The notes beneath the pieces were generated by a model. It did no database searches. It was not told the origin of the DNA and saw only the letters and a list, made by a program, of their open reading frames with translations. Position numbers and translations under genes: made by a program. Shown piece after piece: positions 47,004 through 59,170 of a stretch of 64,000 nt of DNA; the stretch's first letter is position 1, and each line of letters starts with the position of its first letter. Source of the stretch: Nemophila menziesii (Eukaryota; Streptophyta; Magnoliopsida; Boraginales; Hydrophyllaceae); assembly GCA_029959085.1 (NCBI GenBank), contig JARWIR010000016.1, positions 10,957,441 through 11,021,440 of the forward strand, written 5' to 3'.

Positions 47004-47399
47004 AGGTATGAAGCCATTATTCCGAATTTTATAAACCTCAAGCCTATTTCTCTTCTCCAAAACTCTTCCAACTCCATTGAAGCTCATCCAAACCTTCACC
47101 AATCATCAAAACACTACCCAATCATCAAGAAAAACATATCAAATCTTCTCTCCACATCATTACAAGAGAGATTCAAGCACCCAATCCTCACCAAATACAT
47201 CAAATTGAAGAATCAAGAGCTTAAATTTTCACAATTCATCCTACAATTTCTTAAATCCAAGACAACCCATTACAAATACACCTCACCCACATAGAGATTC
47301 ATCATCCATTCATATTTCCTAAGCCAAATCAAGCTTGTTCAACCATTAATTCAGAAGTTCAAATTTCAAGGGTTGCTAAAGCTTTGAGTTGGGGGTTAA

Positions 47400-48605
47400 T
47401 TGAGGATGACTAATAGAACAACAATATTAGCTAACAAGAGGGAGGTGAAGAAGAACAAAGGATTGGATTTAATCAAGAAGAAATCAATTAACAAAGGTTC
47501 TAGTTCTAATTCAAAGGGTAAAGATAAAGTTGAAGATGGTGCAATACCTTTGTGTGATCGTAATGGTAAAAAGCTTTACTTTTATCCAAAGGAGAAAACA
47601 CAACTTCCACAAGGTCCTACACCCAAAGAGAAAGAGGAAGCTTTAAAAACCTTAAAAGTTTCTGCAGAGAAACAATTGAAAGAACTACCTTTTGCTTATG
47701 AGAAAGTATTCAAGGAAGAAGTTGGTACAGGAGAATATGCAAGATTCTTAGAGCTTGGTGAGAAATTGGGTTGGTCTACGTTCATGGTAAGACGTTCTGA
47801 ATTATGTCATGAGTTAGTTTTGGAATTCTATTTAGGCCTCTTTAGCCGAGATAGTAAAGGTTGTGTTCCGATTAGAGGAAAGCTAGTTCCTTTCACAGTT
47901 GAGGAGATTAGAAACCAGTTCAAGTTTAAGAAATTGAAAGGTTATTGCAAATTTGAAGAAGCGGTTGCTAAACAAAAAATCTTTGATGAGGAATAACTTT
48001 TTGAGCATGTGTTAGACAAGGAGAAAGTGCAATCACATAAGGGAGAATTGAAGGCACCTTGGCCTTACAAATATCTTCAATCGGATGCGAGAATTTGGCA
48101 CAATTTCCTTATTCCTAATGTCTTTGGAAACACACGAACTTTGGATGTGACTATGAAGAACGCTCTACTTTTGGACTGTATTTTGAGAGGAGAAGAAGTA
48201 GATGTGGTACAGTTGATCTATGAGGAGGTGATACGATTTTCGATCTCTCCTAAATCAGTTTATAATGTTAAATTTCCTACTATGATCACGTGTCTTGTGC
48301 GAAAAGAGAATGTAACATTGGGTGAAGAAGAGAAACTCGAGTTTAAAACGAGTTATATTGATAATTCTTGGATCAAGGATATCTTTCGGAGAGTGGGTTC
48401 TACGCAAGTCTCGAAAGAAAAAAAGGAGCAAACTTGGCAAGAGAAGATGGAGGAGCGCTTAACAAAATTCGAAGCAGCTCAAACTTCCTTAGTCAATGAT
48501 GCTGCACAAATCAATGCTAATCAACTGCACATCATGAAACTCCTCGAGCAATTAACGAAAGGTCCAGCAAATCCAACCTTGGATATCAATGATGCGAGGC
48601 AATAG
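47400..48605 (+). pseudogene. Athila-type third ORF (putative plant transposon protein domain), one internal stop
   Basis: Two frames, 47,400-47,996 and 48,009-48,605, are in register and separated only by a TAA at 47,994-47,996, so this is one ORF of ~400 codons with a single nonsense codon. It begins with a Lys-rich segment. VLEFYLGLFS, GKLVPFTVEEIRNQF, WHNFLIPNVFGNTRTLDVTM, ALLLDCILRGEEVDVVQLIY and FPTMITCLVRK follow. These match the domain common in Athila elements and solo plant repeats (putative plant transposon protein, PF20167 as I recall it). The C-terminus is a coiled coil (EKMEERLTKFEAAQTSL). Older literature calls this position env-like; I see no signal peptide or membrane segment, so I do not call it an envelope. 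Confidence 0.75.
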
Positions 48606-50151
48606 CCTCGAGAGTATGTTCTCTTTCTTCCTTACCATTTCTGGAAATGCTTTTATCTGCTAATTTTAATTTCAGTTTTTCGAGTCTTTTTCGAGTCGTG
48701 GGGACACGACTCATTTTTGAGTTGGGGGTGTGGGGATTCGTTGTCTCTCATCTCCATTTTTCTGTTTTTAGGTAGAAATTAAAATTTTTGATGCATGGGA
48801 ATTAGATGTAGAGTGTGTTTAATAGCTTGAAAGCATAAGCTCAGTGAATTAATGATAGTAAGTAATATGTTTATGAGCTATTTTATTTGTACGCTTTGAG
48901 TATTTGCAGGAAAATACACGTTGATAGTAAAGAAAAGATTAGTGAGTAATGCGATAGAAAGTATGTTCGATCTCAGGGAACCTTGAGAAGTGTGTAGACC
49001 GTGAGATCCAAGCTAGTTGATAAACCATTTGATGAAAGTGCTAAAGGTAAGAAAATAACGAAATTACATAGTGTAGAAAGTAATTAAGGCGGTTCTTTCA
49101 TATTTGAAGCCACTTGAAGCCTTTTTATACCTTCTCACCATGTTATTTTTAATATGATATATCCTTCTCAGCCCCTTCTAGCCTTTCTAAAGCTTTTTAT
49201 TGAAACACGTTATAAGCCATATCCCTTGAGATTATAGGACTTTTCCATACGAACTGCACTCGAATCGCGATGCATAGACAGTTGTTTTAGAGCTTGAGTT
49301 TGGGGTGGTGGGTCCACCATTATGGGAAGTGTTATTGGGAAGGGATTTTTGAGCTTATTAATTGTGCTTTGTGCTTTATATTGATGATGATTCACAGATT
49401 TGTATTGTAACCCTTTGTCGGGGTAATAGTGAATGAAAAAGAAGCTACGAGCTAAATTTGCCAACAAGGGCATTAAAAGAAAAAATATATATATGAGAAA
49501 ACAGCGTGATATATCAACATTAAAAGAGAGTCATAGCTTAAGAATTGATTTGAAAAGAAAAGAAAATATATATATTCGGACCGGCAAAATGGATTTTTAT
49601 GTGAACATCTTATGCTTTAATTGGGTTATTGGGGATGCTAAATTATGCATCAAGGAATTCATTGGGTTGAGTGAGAAACGTTTTATGAGAGTAACTCAAG
49701 CTCTAGGGCGATTCGTTGATGGCTAGTGAGGAGAGAGCCAAAAGCTCACTCCAAATTATCCAAATATACTATCCTACCGTCCCTAAGCCTAAATTACAAC
49801 CTTAAAGACCTTTTGATTCTTTGCTATGTAATTGAGAAGTGATTGAGCCATTAGAGATTAGTTGATTGGATCTTTGAATACTAGTGAAAATCGAGGAACA
49901 ATCTATAGCTCTCTTGGGGAACTGAGTAAAGTCCCATTCCTTCTTACATTGCGAAACTAATCTGATCTTGAATTCAAGCCGTGTTGACTGTGGATATGAG
50001 AAGTGTACAGGTATGTAGTTTATGAATAGTATTGCATGAAATTTCTGAGTTGTTGCTTTAGGTTTATTCTATATATTCTGCTATGTTCTTCCCATTGTAT
50101 TGAGAATTTTATAAGTGTGTATTTATAGACTTCCCTTTGTTTTTATCTTTA
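48606..50151. other. noncoding 3' internal region of the Athila-like element
   Basis: About 1.5 kb with no supported ORF. It contains an internal hairpin plus polypurine tract (48,693-48,735) like the one before the 3' LTR. Confidence 0.6.
48693..48735 (+). other. internal hairpin plus polypurine tract
   Basis: GAGTCGTG (48,693-48,700) and CACGACTC (48,705-48,712) form a perfect 8-bp stem with a GGGA loop. TTTTTGAGTTGGGGGTGTGG follows (from 48,714). The same layout occurs at 50,152-50,187. Confidence 0.7.
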
Positions 50152-50187
50152 TTGTATCGGGACGATACAACTTTGAGTTGGGGGTCT
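50152..50187 (+). other. 3' hairpin plus polypurine tract
   Basis: TTGTATCG (50,152-50,159) and CGATACAA (50,163-50,170) form an 8-bp stem with a GGA loop. They are followed by CTTTGAGTTGGGGGTCT, which ends exactly where the 3' LTR begins. The G-rich part is the expected plus-strand primer. Confidence 0.8.
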
Positions 50188-51706
50188 TGATGTCTCCTCA
50201 TTTGTGATAGATTTATATTAGGATGAGACATCATTTTTAGTGATTTAGAAGTCTTTCTAATTGATTTTCTTGAGAAATAGTGCACTTTCCTATTTTGAGT
50301 CTTGATTTAGTAAAATAATATTTTTAGAGCATATTGGGTTTAATTGTTTATTTAGTGTGCAGCTTTAAAGATAATTATGGAGATTAATTAGAGTCCAAGT
50401 CAAAGACTACAACTTATGGAAAGAGATTAGCATGGTAATTGGAGATAAGGAAACAAAAACTTATGGAAAAGGAAAAGCTGCCTAAATCTGAGATTCTGCA
50501 GCACACGCCTAAAGAAGTGCTATTTACTCCTACAAGGAAGCCGATTTTGGTAATTTCCTTTCATAGGGACATAGATAATTCTGTGAGGATTCTTTTGGTA
50601 TCTTATAGAGCAAAAACCGACCAATAACGAAGAAGATATGCTCAAAACGGTCCAGCATTGTTTATCTTTATTTCCATACGAATTTGAGTTGGGCTAGGAG
50701 TCCAATACTTTATCTCTTCCTCAAGAAAACGAATTAGGTCTTCTAAACACTTATAAATACACCCTTATATCACTTGTAAATCATCCTTGCCTCATAGTAA
50801 TTAGTTCTTAGAGTTTTATTCTTCCAGTTTATTGTAGAGAGCAAGATGATGTCTTTTGTAATTTCTTTTAGTTTATTTCCATCAGGTATGAACTAAACTC
50901 CCCATAGCTTGGGTTTTGCATCATGTATAATCTATGAATTCTAATTCTTCTATCTAAGTTTCTTTGGGAATTACATGTTTTAATTTGATATTAGCTACTT
51001 CATATTTGTTTATGTGTTTTGATTTATTGTCTTTCCTAGAACTGATCACTTTAGGATTGTTTTAATAGTAGTTGGATGGTCTCCTTAATTGGGTGTTTAA
51101 CTATTGAACCACCACATAATGTCTAGTGTCGATATTAGTTCTGACAAAACATGATTCTAACTAGATAGTCATTAGGGTTTGTTTTAATCACCATATCACC
51201 AATTGATTGTTGCGTTTGCTTAGGGCCTTAGTGGCGTTTGATAACCCTATTCTAAACCACGTCTTGGTTGTGCCGTAGCCCCCTTAGTCGCTCTCAAGGT
51301 CTAAGGTATGGGAATTTAGAATCCTGACTAAGTATACCAAAAGCTAATATTCTCCCTTATTAACTAGATCCAAAAGAATTAGAAGGATTAGTGTATACTA
51401 GCAAAACCTAAGCTATATCTCTCATCTCATATCTTAGTTATTTATTTTATTGTCTTTATTTTCTTAGTTTAATTAATTAATTCGAAATCTATTTGCTTTT
51501 ATTTTCTGTCTTTTAATTATTTACTTTTACTCGTTATTGCTATCCACTCGTATAACACACTTAAGTCCCTGAGAACGAACTCAACTTATCAACTAAAACT
51601 TGCATACGTCCTGTAATACTTGCAGTATTGTGCCTGTCTAGGGTGAGAGTGCGTAGTTTTCTTGACTTATATTTATCTAATTTTTATCACACCCTAGGCG
51701 ACACCA
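50188..51706 (+). mobile_element. 3' LTR of Athila-like retrotransposon
   Basis: 1,519 bp, TGATGTCTCC to GCGACACCA. It is ~45 bp longer than the 5' LTR because of a block at about 50,935-50,997 (TTCTAATTCTTCTATCTAAG...). The sequence is otherwise collinear. It contains a short open frame also present in the 5' LTR, which I do not regard as a gene. Confidence 0.95.
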
Positions 51707-51711
51707 ATCCT

Positions 51712-54494
51712 CGAGAGTGTTCTTGCTAGTTAAAATAGATGACTTATTAAAACTAATTCTTTGACCCGAGGCTTTTCAGTAGTCGTGTAGAGTTTTTTTG
51801 AAGGAGTCAACCTCTTCTTTATTTAAATTAATGAAGAAGAGAGCATCATCCGCAAATAAAAGGTGTGTGAGTTTAGGGCACTTTCTATTAATGGAAATGC
51901 CTTTGATATTCCCTTTCCGACATTGATTATTTAATAGACCAATTAAACTTTCTGTAAGGAGAGAGAAAAGTTGTGGAGAGAGAGGGTCACCTTGTCTAAT
52001 ACCTTGTTTCGGAAAGAATTTTTTGAGACGTTGACTATTAACCTTAAATTGTAGAGATACAGAAGAGATACATTTGATAATTCAATTTCTCCACAGAACC
52101 CTAAACTCTTAAGATTTTCCATCTGAAAAGACCAGTTCACTTGGTCATAAGCTTTAGCCATATTAATCTTGACAGTCGCACAATGATTGTTAGATTTATC
52201 TTATTTTTTAGATAGAACGCTGCTTCCTGAGCAATTATTATATTATATTGGATGCTTAGACCTTTGATAAAAGCAGACAGCGCTGGAGAGATAATATCAT
52301 TCATGAAGGGTTGAAGTCTAAGAGCCAAAATCTTTGCAATAATTTTGTAACAGAAGTTGATACACACGATTGGTCTATAATCTTTAATAGTTTCTTGAGT
52401 ATCGCCTTTAGGTATAAGTGTAATAATCGTATCATTAATCATATGAAGGGGGTGTTGGTGCTGAGGAAATGAGAGACCATTTTAAATAAATCATCCTTAA
52501 GTACCAACCAAAATTCTTGAAAGAAATTACCCGCAGACCATCAGGGCCCGACGCTTTTGAACCCGACATTGAAAAAAATGTGACTTTGACTTCTTCTATA
52601 TCGGGCATTCTTGTGAGAGAATCATTCATTTGATTAGTAACTTTACACAGAACATGTCTAGTAATTTCTTCAATATTGTAAACCGGTTTTTCTTCAAATA
52701 AATTAATGTAATAATGAAGGACAATTTATTAATCTCTTTAGAATCATCGGTACAAACGTCATCTTCATTTTTTAAGGCCACCAATCGATTTATTTTCCTT
52801 CTTCTTTGTGTAGCCACATAGAAATATTTAGTATTTCTATCACCTTTTTTAATCCAGAGATCTCTAGCCCGATCGCACCAAAAAGCTTCCTCTTAAGCCC
52901 ATAATTATTCAAGTTCCAATCTAATATACCTTTCTCTTTCAAAATTATCATCTGAATATGCACCATTATGAATAGAATAAAGTTCGGCTTGAAGTTCATT
53001 AATTCGTTTACGAGTATTATAAAAGGTTTTCCGACTCTACCTAGTAAGCGCAAGCGAAGTCGAATCCTTTTTAATACAAAAACCATTAAGATCTTTAATA
53101 TTTCTTCCACAATCCCATGCTTTAGAGACCACTTCTCTACATTGAATATTCTCTAACCAACGCGATTTAAATATGAGATATTTATTATACTTATCTTTTT
53201 TAAAACCATGTTGCATTATGAGGGGTGAGTGATCCGTACCTATAGGTGGTATAACTTTAAGAATGGCGTTCGGGAAAAGATCGCACCAAGAAGGTGAGGT
53301 ATGTGCATGATCTAATTTCTCTTTAATATTCTCATCACCTTTTATTCTATTGGTCCAAAAGAAAAAGAAACCCTTACTCAAAAAATCGATGAGATGGTTA
53401 TTATTAATAAATTCATTGAAACGAATAATTTTATCCAAATTAGGAGGAATTTTCCCTTGTTTTTATGAGATTTTAGTAATGTCGTTGAAGTCGCCGACAA
53501 ATAAAGTTGGTTTGTTGATTTTCCAATACCAATCCGTTAGAGATTTCCATAATTGTTGTCGCTTTTCATCGTTATTAGGAGTGTGATCACAAACGAGATA
53601 CCAAGAAAATCCGTTATATTCCATAACATTAGAAATAACAAAAGATGCTGAGGAGTGAACAACACTCAACTTGATCCCAACTTTCCAAACTAGTAGTATC
53701 CTGCCGGACATATAAGATCTTCATCCGGGTTCAACTATATGCGAAATATTGAAGGATCTAAGATGTTTACAAGATCTAAGGTCTTTCTTTAAGCAATTTC
53801 AACATCAAATTAAAAAGCAAGGGACTTGAACATATATCTTGTCAAAGGTGCCCTAACCCCTTGACAATTCCAAACTAACACATTATCCATCTTTCCCCGC
53901 CACTTTACCGGACTGGCCGCCGTCCTCAGAGAAAAAGGAGGGTAAGGTTTTCTTCACGGGAAAGTCTCGGTTACTCGCCACCCCCTCAATACTGCTATCA
54001 CTTGAAAAAGCTCCATATATATGACTGTCGCACTCCGGACCACTACAAAAATATTTATTTCTCGGATCAAGAGGTCTTTTCTCCACATACACACCATCAT
54101 TACCTACCACATTATTAGCATCAACCGTGTGTTGTTTAACTTCATGAAAGCTCAAATAGAGTTCGTCGATTAATATTTGAAGATCGGAAATTCTTCTCTC
54201 TGTGAGATTGAAATCATTACTGTTATCTTTAGCACAAAGGATTTGCTCCTTCATATCGTAGGCACTTGAGTAGAGTTCATCAACAAAGATTTGCTTGTCG
54301 TTAATACGCCTTTCCATTATGTTAAAATTATTCTCACTGAATTTTTGAATTTTGTTTGGCCTACTTGCTTGAAATGGTATAGGTTCCAAAGACTCATTAT
54401 CAAAATCATAACCATCAACCTTGTTTTTTCCTATATCGACAAAAAAGTTTTTCTCTTGTCTCATACTATGTAAAATAAAGAAAAAAATAATGCC
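51712..54494 (-). mobile_element. L1 LINE, 5' half (ORF1-like tail, endonuclease, reverse transcriptase)
   Basis: Read on the minus strand from 54,464: a hydrophilic leading ORF (54,464-53,883). Then an apurinic-type endonuclease (53,711-53,037) with FVGDFNDITKIS and GTDHSPLIM catalytic blocks. Then reverse transcriptase with KASGPDGL, ITLIPKGD, YRPIVCINFCYKIIAKILA, MAKAYDQVNW and FADD (near 51,856-51,867). It is interrupted ~150 bp after FADD by the LTR element and resumes at 41,954. Frameshifts and stops occur throughout, so it is dead. The two halves add up to about 4.7 kb, near full length for a plant L1. Confidence 0.88.
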
Positions 54495-54502
54495 TTTTCC
54501 AT

Positions 54503-56785
54503 AATGAAGGCTAAATAATCACACGCTACATAAACGGCAGGAGATTTAAGTTGCAGAAGAATCTCATATAGCCAATAAAAACAGCTCAAATATTCGTTTA
54601 GAATCTTAGAGATAAATCAAGCCGCCAAGCTGATAGAAACAAGACAAAATATGCTATTACTAAGGTATCTTTATTTTATTTCTAGTATCCTTAAGCCAAG
54701 ATTTTCCAGAAAATAAGGCAGAATACTATTTGCACAATAAGACATACAACCAAGATTAATATTGACATTTTTCAAGGCAAGATCATAGGCTGTGGAGTAG
54801 CACGAAAGACATACCACTTTAAAATAAACTTGATAGCAGTTATAAAAATAAGTCCTCTTAAACTTAGGAGATAATATTAAAAACCTGACTAAGATATGCA
54901 TAATAAGAAAAGAAGATAAATTTAATATGATATTGCATATGCGTATTAGAACCGCCAGATCTTTAGGCCAGTGAACTTTGGGTCAGCGATCTTTGCACAA
55001 ATCATTTCTGTATTAACAATTTTAGCGCCAACGATCTTAATTGCATCAACAGTTTTAATGTCAACGATCTTAATTTCCAAGAAAAGGATTAAGAAAGCTG
55101 CACTATACGAGAAACTTGTTGTACCAGGATCAATTTAAGGCGAAGGAAATTAATATAAAGATATTCTTGTTTCCATATATATAAGATATAGCCATCAATT
55201 TGCTCGAATCAAGACAATAGAATAATATGATATAGCCATCTTGCATTTTAAAATTATATATATGTGAAGTATTATAGTTTATAGTATCTCAGAAGGATAC
55301 TACTTTCCAACATGAAATTGACATCAAATTCGGGAGATAAAAAGGCTAGAAGTAAACTAAGTTGGGATGATAATACGTGTATTGTTACAAAACACACAGT
55401 TGAAGAATAGCCCTGAACCAGAATCCATGCGTGATCTTAGGATTACAGAAAAGTCTTGAAATAAGAAAAAAATTCCATATAGCGTTGTACAAAAAACTAT
55501 AGGGGAAGATCTTAAAATTATGAATATAAGACACACCGGTCGGTAACATAATGGGTCCAAGAAGAAGAAACCCACTAAAATAAGCAAACCTTTAAAGTCT
55601 AAATCCATTTTTGCTCAAAAGCTTAAAGTGGATCCGAATATAATAGGGTAAATTTCCAAGGCAAGTAATTTGTCTTCTAAATTCAACATGCAAAGTTATG
55701 ATTTTATCTAACAGCCACGAACAATTATGCATGATCAAAAGATTAAAGAAGATTTAAAAATCAAACAGATAAACCAGTGTAATGATCCCATAAAAGCAAC
55801 ATTGGTGATAAATGTCAAATTTTTTTTTGTTCAAATGGTGATAAATGTCAAAATTAAGTGAGAAAACGGTTGATCGTCTGCATGTGATATTGGACATCCA
55901 TAAAAGCAAAATTGAAGACATTAGAGAAGTCTTTAACCTAAGGAGTAACAATATCAGTAGAAGTAAGCCATTGCATGTGAAATAACAACCATAGAACCCA
56001 AAAAATATGAAAGATAAACGAAGCAAAATAATACAGCAAAAGTTAGAGGTCTGGGTCATGTACAAATAGATAAAAATGGAGTGGGTTCATGTTAAAATGA
56101 AGAAAAAAAAGATTTATAGAATGTAAAAAGTCATAGAAATGAAAAAAATACTTAACTATCATAAATTATGCTAAAATTCCAAACACACAACCCCATTTTG
56201 GTACGTGAACTACTACTTAAACGTCCAATAACAATGTCTTTAGTTTTTCATTAATTTCTCATCCTATTAAATATAATATGGTAGCAATTAAATAGTCTAT
56301 ATTGGTCATTGTTCACACTGCATAAGATTTTATATAACTAACAGAGGCTTTTATATAGAATTCAATATATATTTCGATTCAGATAAGATCTTCTTCACGC
56401 CGTATATAATTCTTTATCTCATATAAAAAGGAAAATAGATGTTTAGTATATATATCACATGAAGTTTTCACATAATGTAGAATTAAAATGAACATAGAAT
56501 TATAGGAAAAAGAAGATTGAGCATATCTTGTTTGAGAAGATCGATGGAGAAAAGGGAAAGAACCCTAGATGCAAAGCGATACTGATCGTGTAAAGAAGGG
56601 ATACCTTTGTCACAAATATAATTCAGATGCGCTCAGACTTTGTAACACATCTGACCGAATCAGACCTTTTAAGAGCCAATAAGCTCTTATTAATAAAAAA
56701 ACAAACAAACTTAATGGACTGTGTCTGACCGAATCAGATATGCTGGCCCATTAAGTGCTTGTTAAGTGCAAACAAACACCACCTT
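54503..56785. other. AT-rich intergenic DNA
   Basis: No gene supported. A pair of TCTGACCGAATCAGA words at about 56,648 and 56,727 may be ends or internal repeats of a small MITE. The rest is AT-rich with fortuitous frames. Confidence 0.4.
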
Positions 56786-57410
56786 ACTTATGTTCAAAGA
56801 ATTTGAAAATCATGAACAAAATTTTATATAGCTTATAATTGAAATAATACATAAAAATAATAAAGTATTATAAGAATTGTGAAGGAAGTTTCGTTAATAT
56901 AAGTGATGGAATGAAAATTAAGAAAGATAATCAATGTTGGTCTAAAAGTTTAAATTAAAAAATCTGATATTTATAATATTCGTTAACAATATATCTATTA
57001 TCTTTTTTGATATTTTGAATGTTTATTTATAACGATGAAAAAAAAAAATTATTCATGACATCTTATTTTTATTTCATATACAGGTCATATTTATTCCAAA
57101 ATCTCAACTTACTAAAATCTTCCATGGAAATAAATATAACATTATAAATTTTATAAGATATTACAATTATACATAATTCCACTAAATTTAAATATTAGAT
57201 ATAAAAATATAAATATGAAATAATTTATATTAATTAAGAAATAATTATTATCAGCATCTATTAAATAATAATAATTGTGATTTTTGCAAAAAAAAAATTA
57301 AAAAATAATTGAAATTTATATATCATAATATTACACCTTATTACTTAATAAAATTAATAATAATATTTTTTATTGAAAAGAAATAAGATAGAATATGTCG
57401 GGAAGACGTG
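56786..57410. repeat. left copy of a duplicated AT-rich block
   Basis: Collinear with 62,960-63,480: shared words include AATTGAAATAA, GAAGGAAGTTT/GAAGAAGTTTTGTTAA, ATCAATGTTG/ATTAATGTTG, TTGAATTTTTATTTATA-like, and AAAAATATAAATATGAAA. The copies are diverged, with indels. This is the left part of the duplication that also includes the sphinganine hydroxylase pseudogene. Confidence 0.6.
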
Positions 57411-57539
57411 AAAGCTGGTTCTAAAAGATCATGGTCAGAATTGAGAATTTTATTACAAGTTGGTAAGAGAAAATTGAAGGGATGGTATTATTTTTTTTGT
57501 CAAATAAAAGTATTTACATACAATGATTACAATAATTGA

Positions 57540-59170
57540 CGGGCTATTTATTTTGTAAGGCCTGTGGCCATTTGGCTTTATAAATTAAAGCCCAGTTGTA
57601 ACTAGTTGTAACTAGTTATAACTAGCTGGTTACATGAGATTAAAAAGACAAAAATCCCCTCCCACCCCTTGACTAACAGAGAAAACACAAAACCAAAAAT
57701 CCATCTCAATTAAGAAACGAATCCACCAAACCCATTCTCTCACTCTCTACCCCCTCCATTCTCTCTCTGTGACTACCCAAACCACCGCCCCCCACCACCA
57801 ACATCACCATAGCCACCGACCCTCAACATCCCCCCACCTCCTTCTTCACCATGGCAACCGACAACCTCCATCACCATAACCTTCATCCCTGCTTCATAAC
57901 CACCAGGCCCCCACCCTCACAAACCTCACCACCCTCTCCTTCTCATCGTCTGCTTCCCCCTCACCTTCATCCCGCCGCCGCTCAACACCAGCGAAGAAAA
58001 CTGCCTCCACCATGGAGTTCCGCCCACCATGAACGTGCCCTTCCTCCTTCTTCTCCCATCGACGCCCTTCTCCTCTCACCTAGCACTCCAGATCTGACAT
58101 ATTCCGGAGCCCTGCTGAACTCTAGATCTGGTTTTTTTCATTCTCGCTGCAACACCACCGTCGCCACCGTGGAGCTGCATCAGATCTCCATTCGTAACCT
58201 CCGTTCGTGAAGAAGATTAGAACATCAAGGCTGTTGCTGCAGAATATTGGAAGCACCACCACCACCGCCGAACTGGCCCAGCAAATCCACCCCTCTTTGC
58301 TGCAGAAGAAACACCACCACCACCGCCGAACTGGACCATCAAAGAGAACATCCACCATTCAACCCCACCATCACCACCACAGCTGCTTGAGCATCTCGAT
58401 CTCGATCTGGTGTTTGTGTTCGAGTAATCCTGCAACCACCCACCGCCGGCTTCGCTGATGCAACACCATTGTTGGTTTAGTGGGTCTAGCCCCATCGTAG
58501 CAGCATTTTTTTTGTTCTGATTGTTTGATAGTGGGTCTAGCCTGTGGTCAATGGTGATGGGGCCAGCCCATTGTAAATGTTGGTGGTAATGGGGCTGGCC
58601 CATTACAGTTTGTATTTTGTTTTTTTATTGTATTGTACATAATGGGTACAGCCCACAGCCCAGTTGATGTTATACAATTCATTTGTTAAAAAGTCCAGTT
58701 TCCATTGAATTTTAGATCTTGATATGGTAAGGCTTAATGTAGGTAATAGTTTGGGTTTTTTGAAAGATTAAACTGTAAATTGTTCTTGGGCCAGGCCCAG
58801 TTAATGTTAATTACAGCTCTATGTATACAATATTTTTTACAATTTTCTATTTCTAACTGTTAATGATTATTACATTTTAAAATGTTTGTCTACATGGGTA
58901 CAACCCATATTTTGTTAAATGTGTTTGTTTTGTTCATTATGGGGTCAGCCCCCTCCTTGAGTTTTACTTAATAATAAAAAAAGCCTACTGAAAAACATAG
59001 CAAAAAAAGCCATGGGTACAGCCCGCTCAGATCTCGAGGGTACATATGTGTTTGTTTTGTTCGTTATGGGGCCAGTCCGTTCAGTACTCGTGGGTCTGTC
59101 CTCGTGGGTCTGTCATCGTGGGTCTGTCCTCGTGGGTCTGTAACCTCACGCTGGACTGTATTGCGTAACT
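57540..59170 (+). repeat. GC-rich repeat of unknown type (copy B)
   Basis: Inserted between the two collinear parts of the duplicated block. Order: AAAGCCCAGTTGTAACTAG start, a CT-rich tract (57,700-57,780), an ACC/CCG-rich tract open in several frames (57,780-58,460, Pro/His/Ser-rich peptides), then a GT-rich tail full of GGGCCAGCCCAT and GGGTACAGCCC words. It has an internal ~60-bp duplication (CACCACCACCGCCGAACTGG at about 58,255 and 58,316) and a 14-bp x4 tandem at 59,087-59,142. It resembles copy A (5613-6690) in architecture and words. The element class is unknown. Confidence 0.45.
59087..59142. repeat. 14-bp tandem repeat, 4 copies
   Basis: CTCGTGGGTCTGTC repeated four times exactly in register; the third copy differs at one base and the fourth at the last base. 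Confidence 0.95.

Larger units (their letters stand above)
41955..51711 (+). mobile_element. complete non-autonomous Athila-like Ty3/gypsy element nested in a LINE
   Basis: The element is 41,960-51,706 (9,747 bp), flanked by the exact target duplication ATCCT (41,955-41,959, 51,707-51,711). It has two long LTRs, an Asp-tRNA-type primer site, gag, a protease ORF that runs straight into an integrase-tail-like sequence, an Athila-type third ORF, and a polypurine tract before the 3' LTR. No reverse transcriptase, RNase H or integrase core motif was found in its 6.75-kb interior. It therefore needs enzymes from a relative. The LTR similarity points to a fairly recent insertion, far younger than the LINE it interrupts. 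Confidence 0.92.

Noticed and set aside
47400..48605. Possible viral-type envelope gene
   Set aside because: Position fits older env-like naming, but no signal peptide, membrane segment or glycosylated ectodomain pattern was seen; the motifs fit the plant transposon protein domain.
57851..58603. Pro/His/Ser-rich open frames (up to 128 codons) on both strands
   Set aside because: They arise from CCACCACC-type simple sequence inside a repeat; peptides on opposite strands are equally long.
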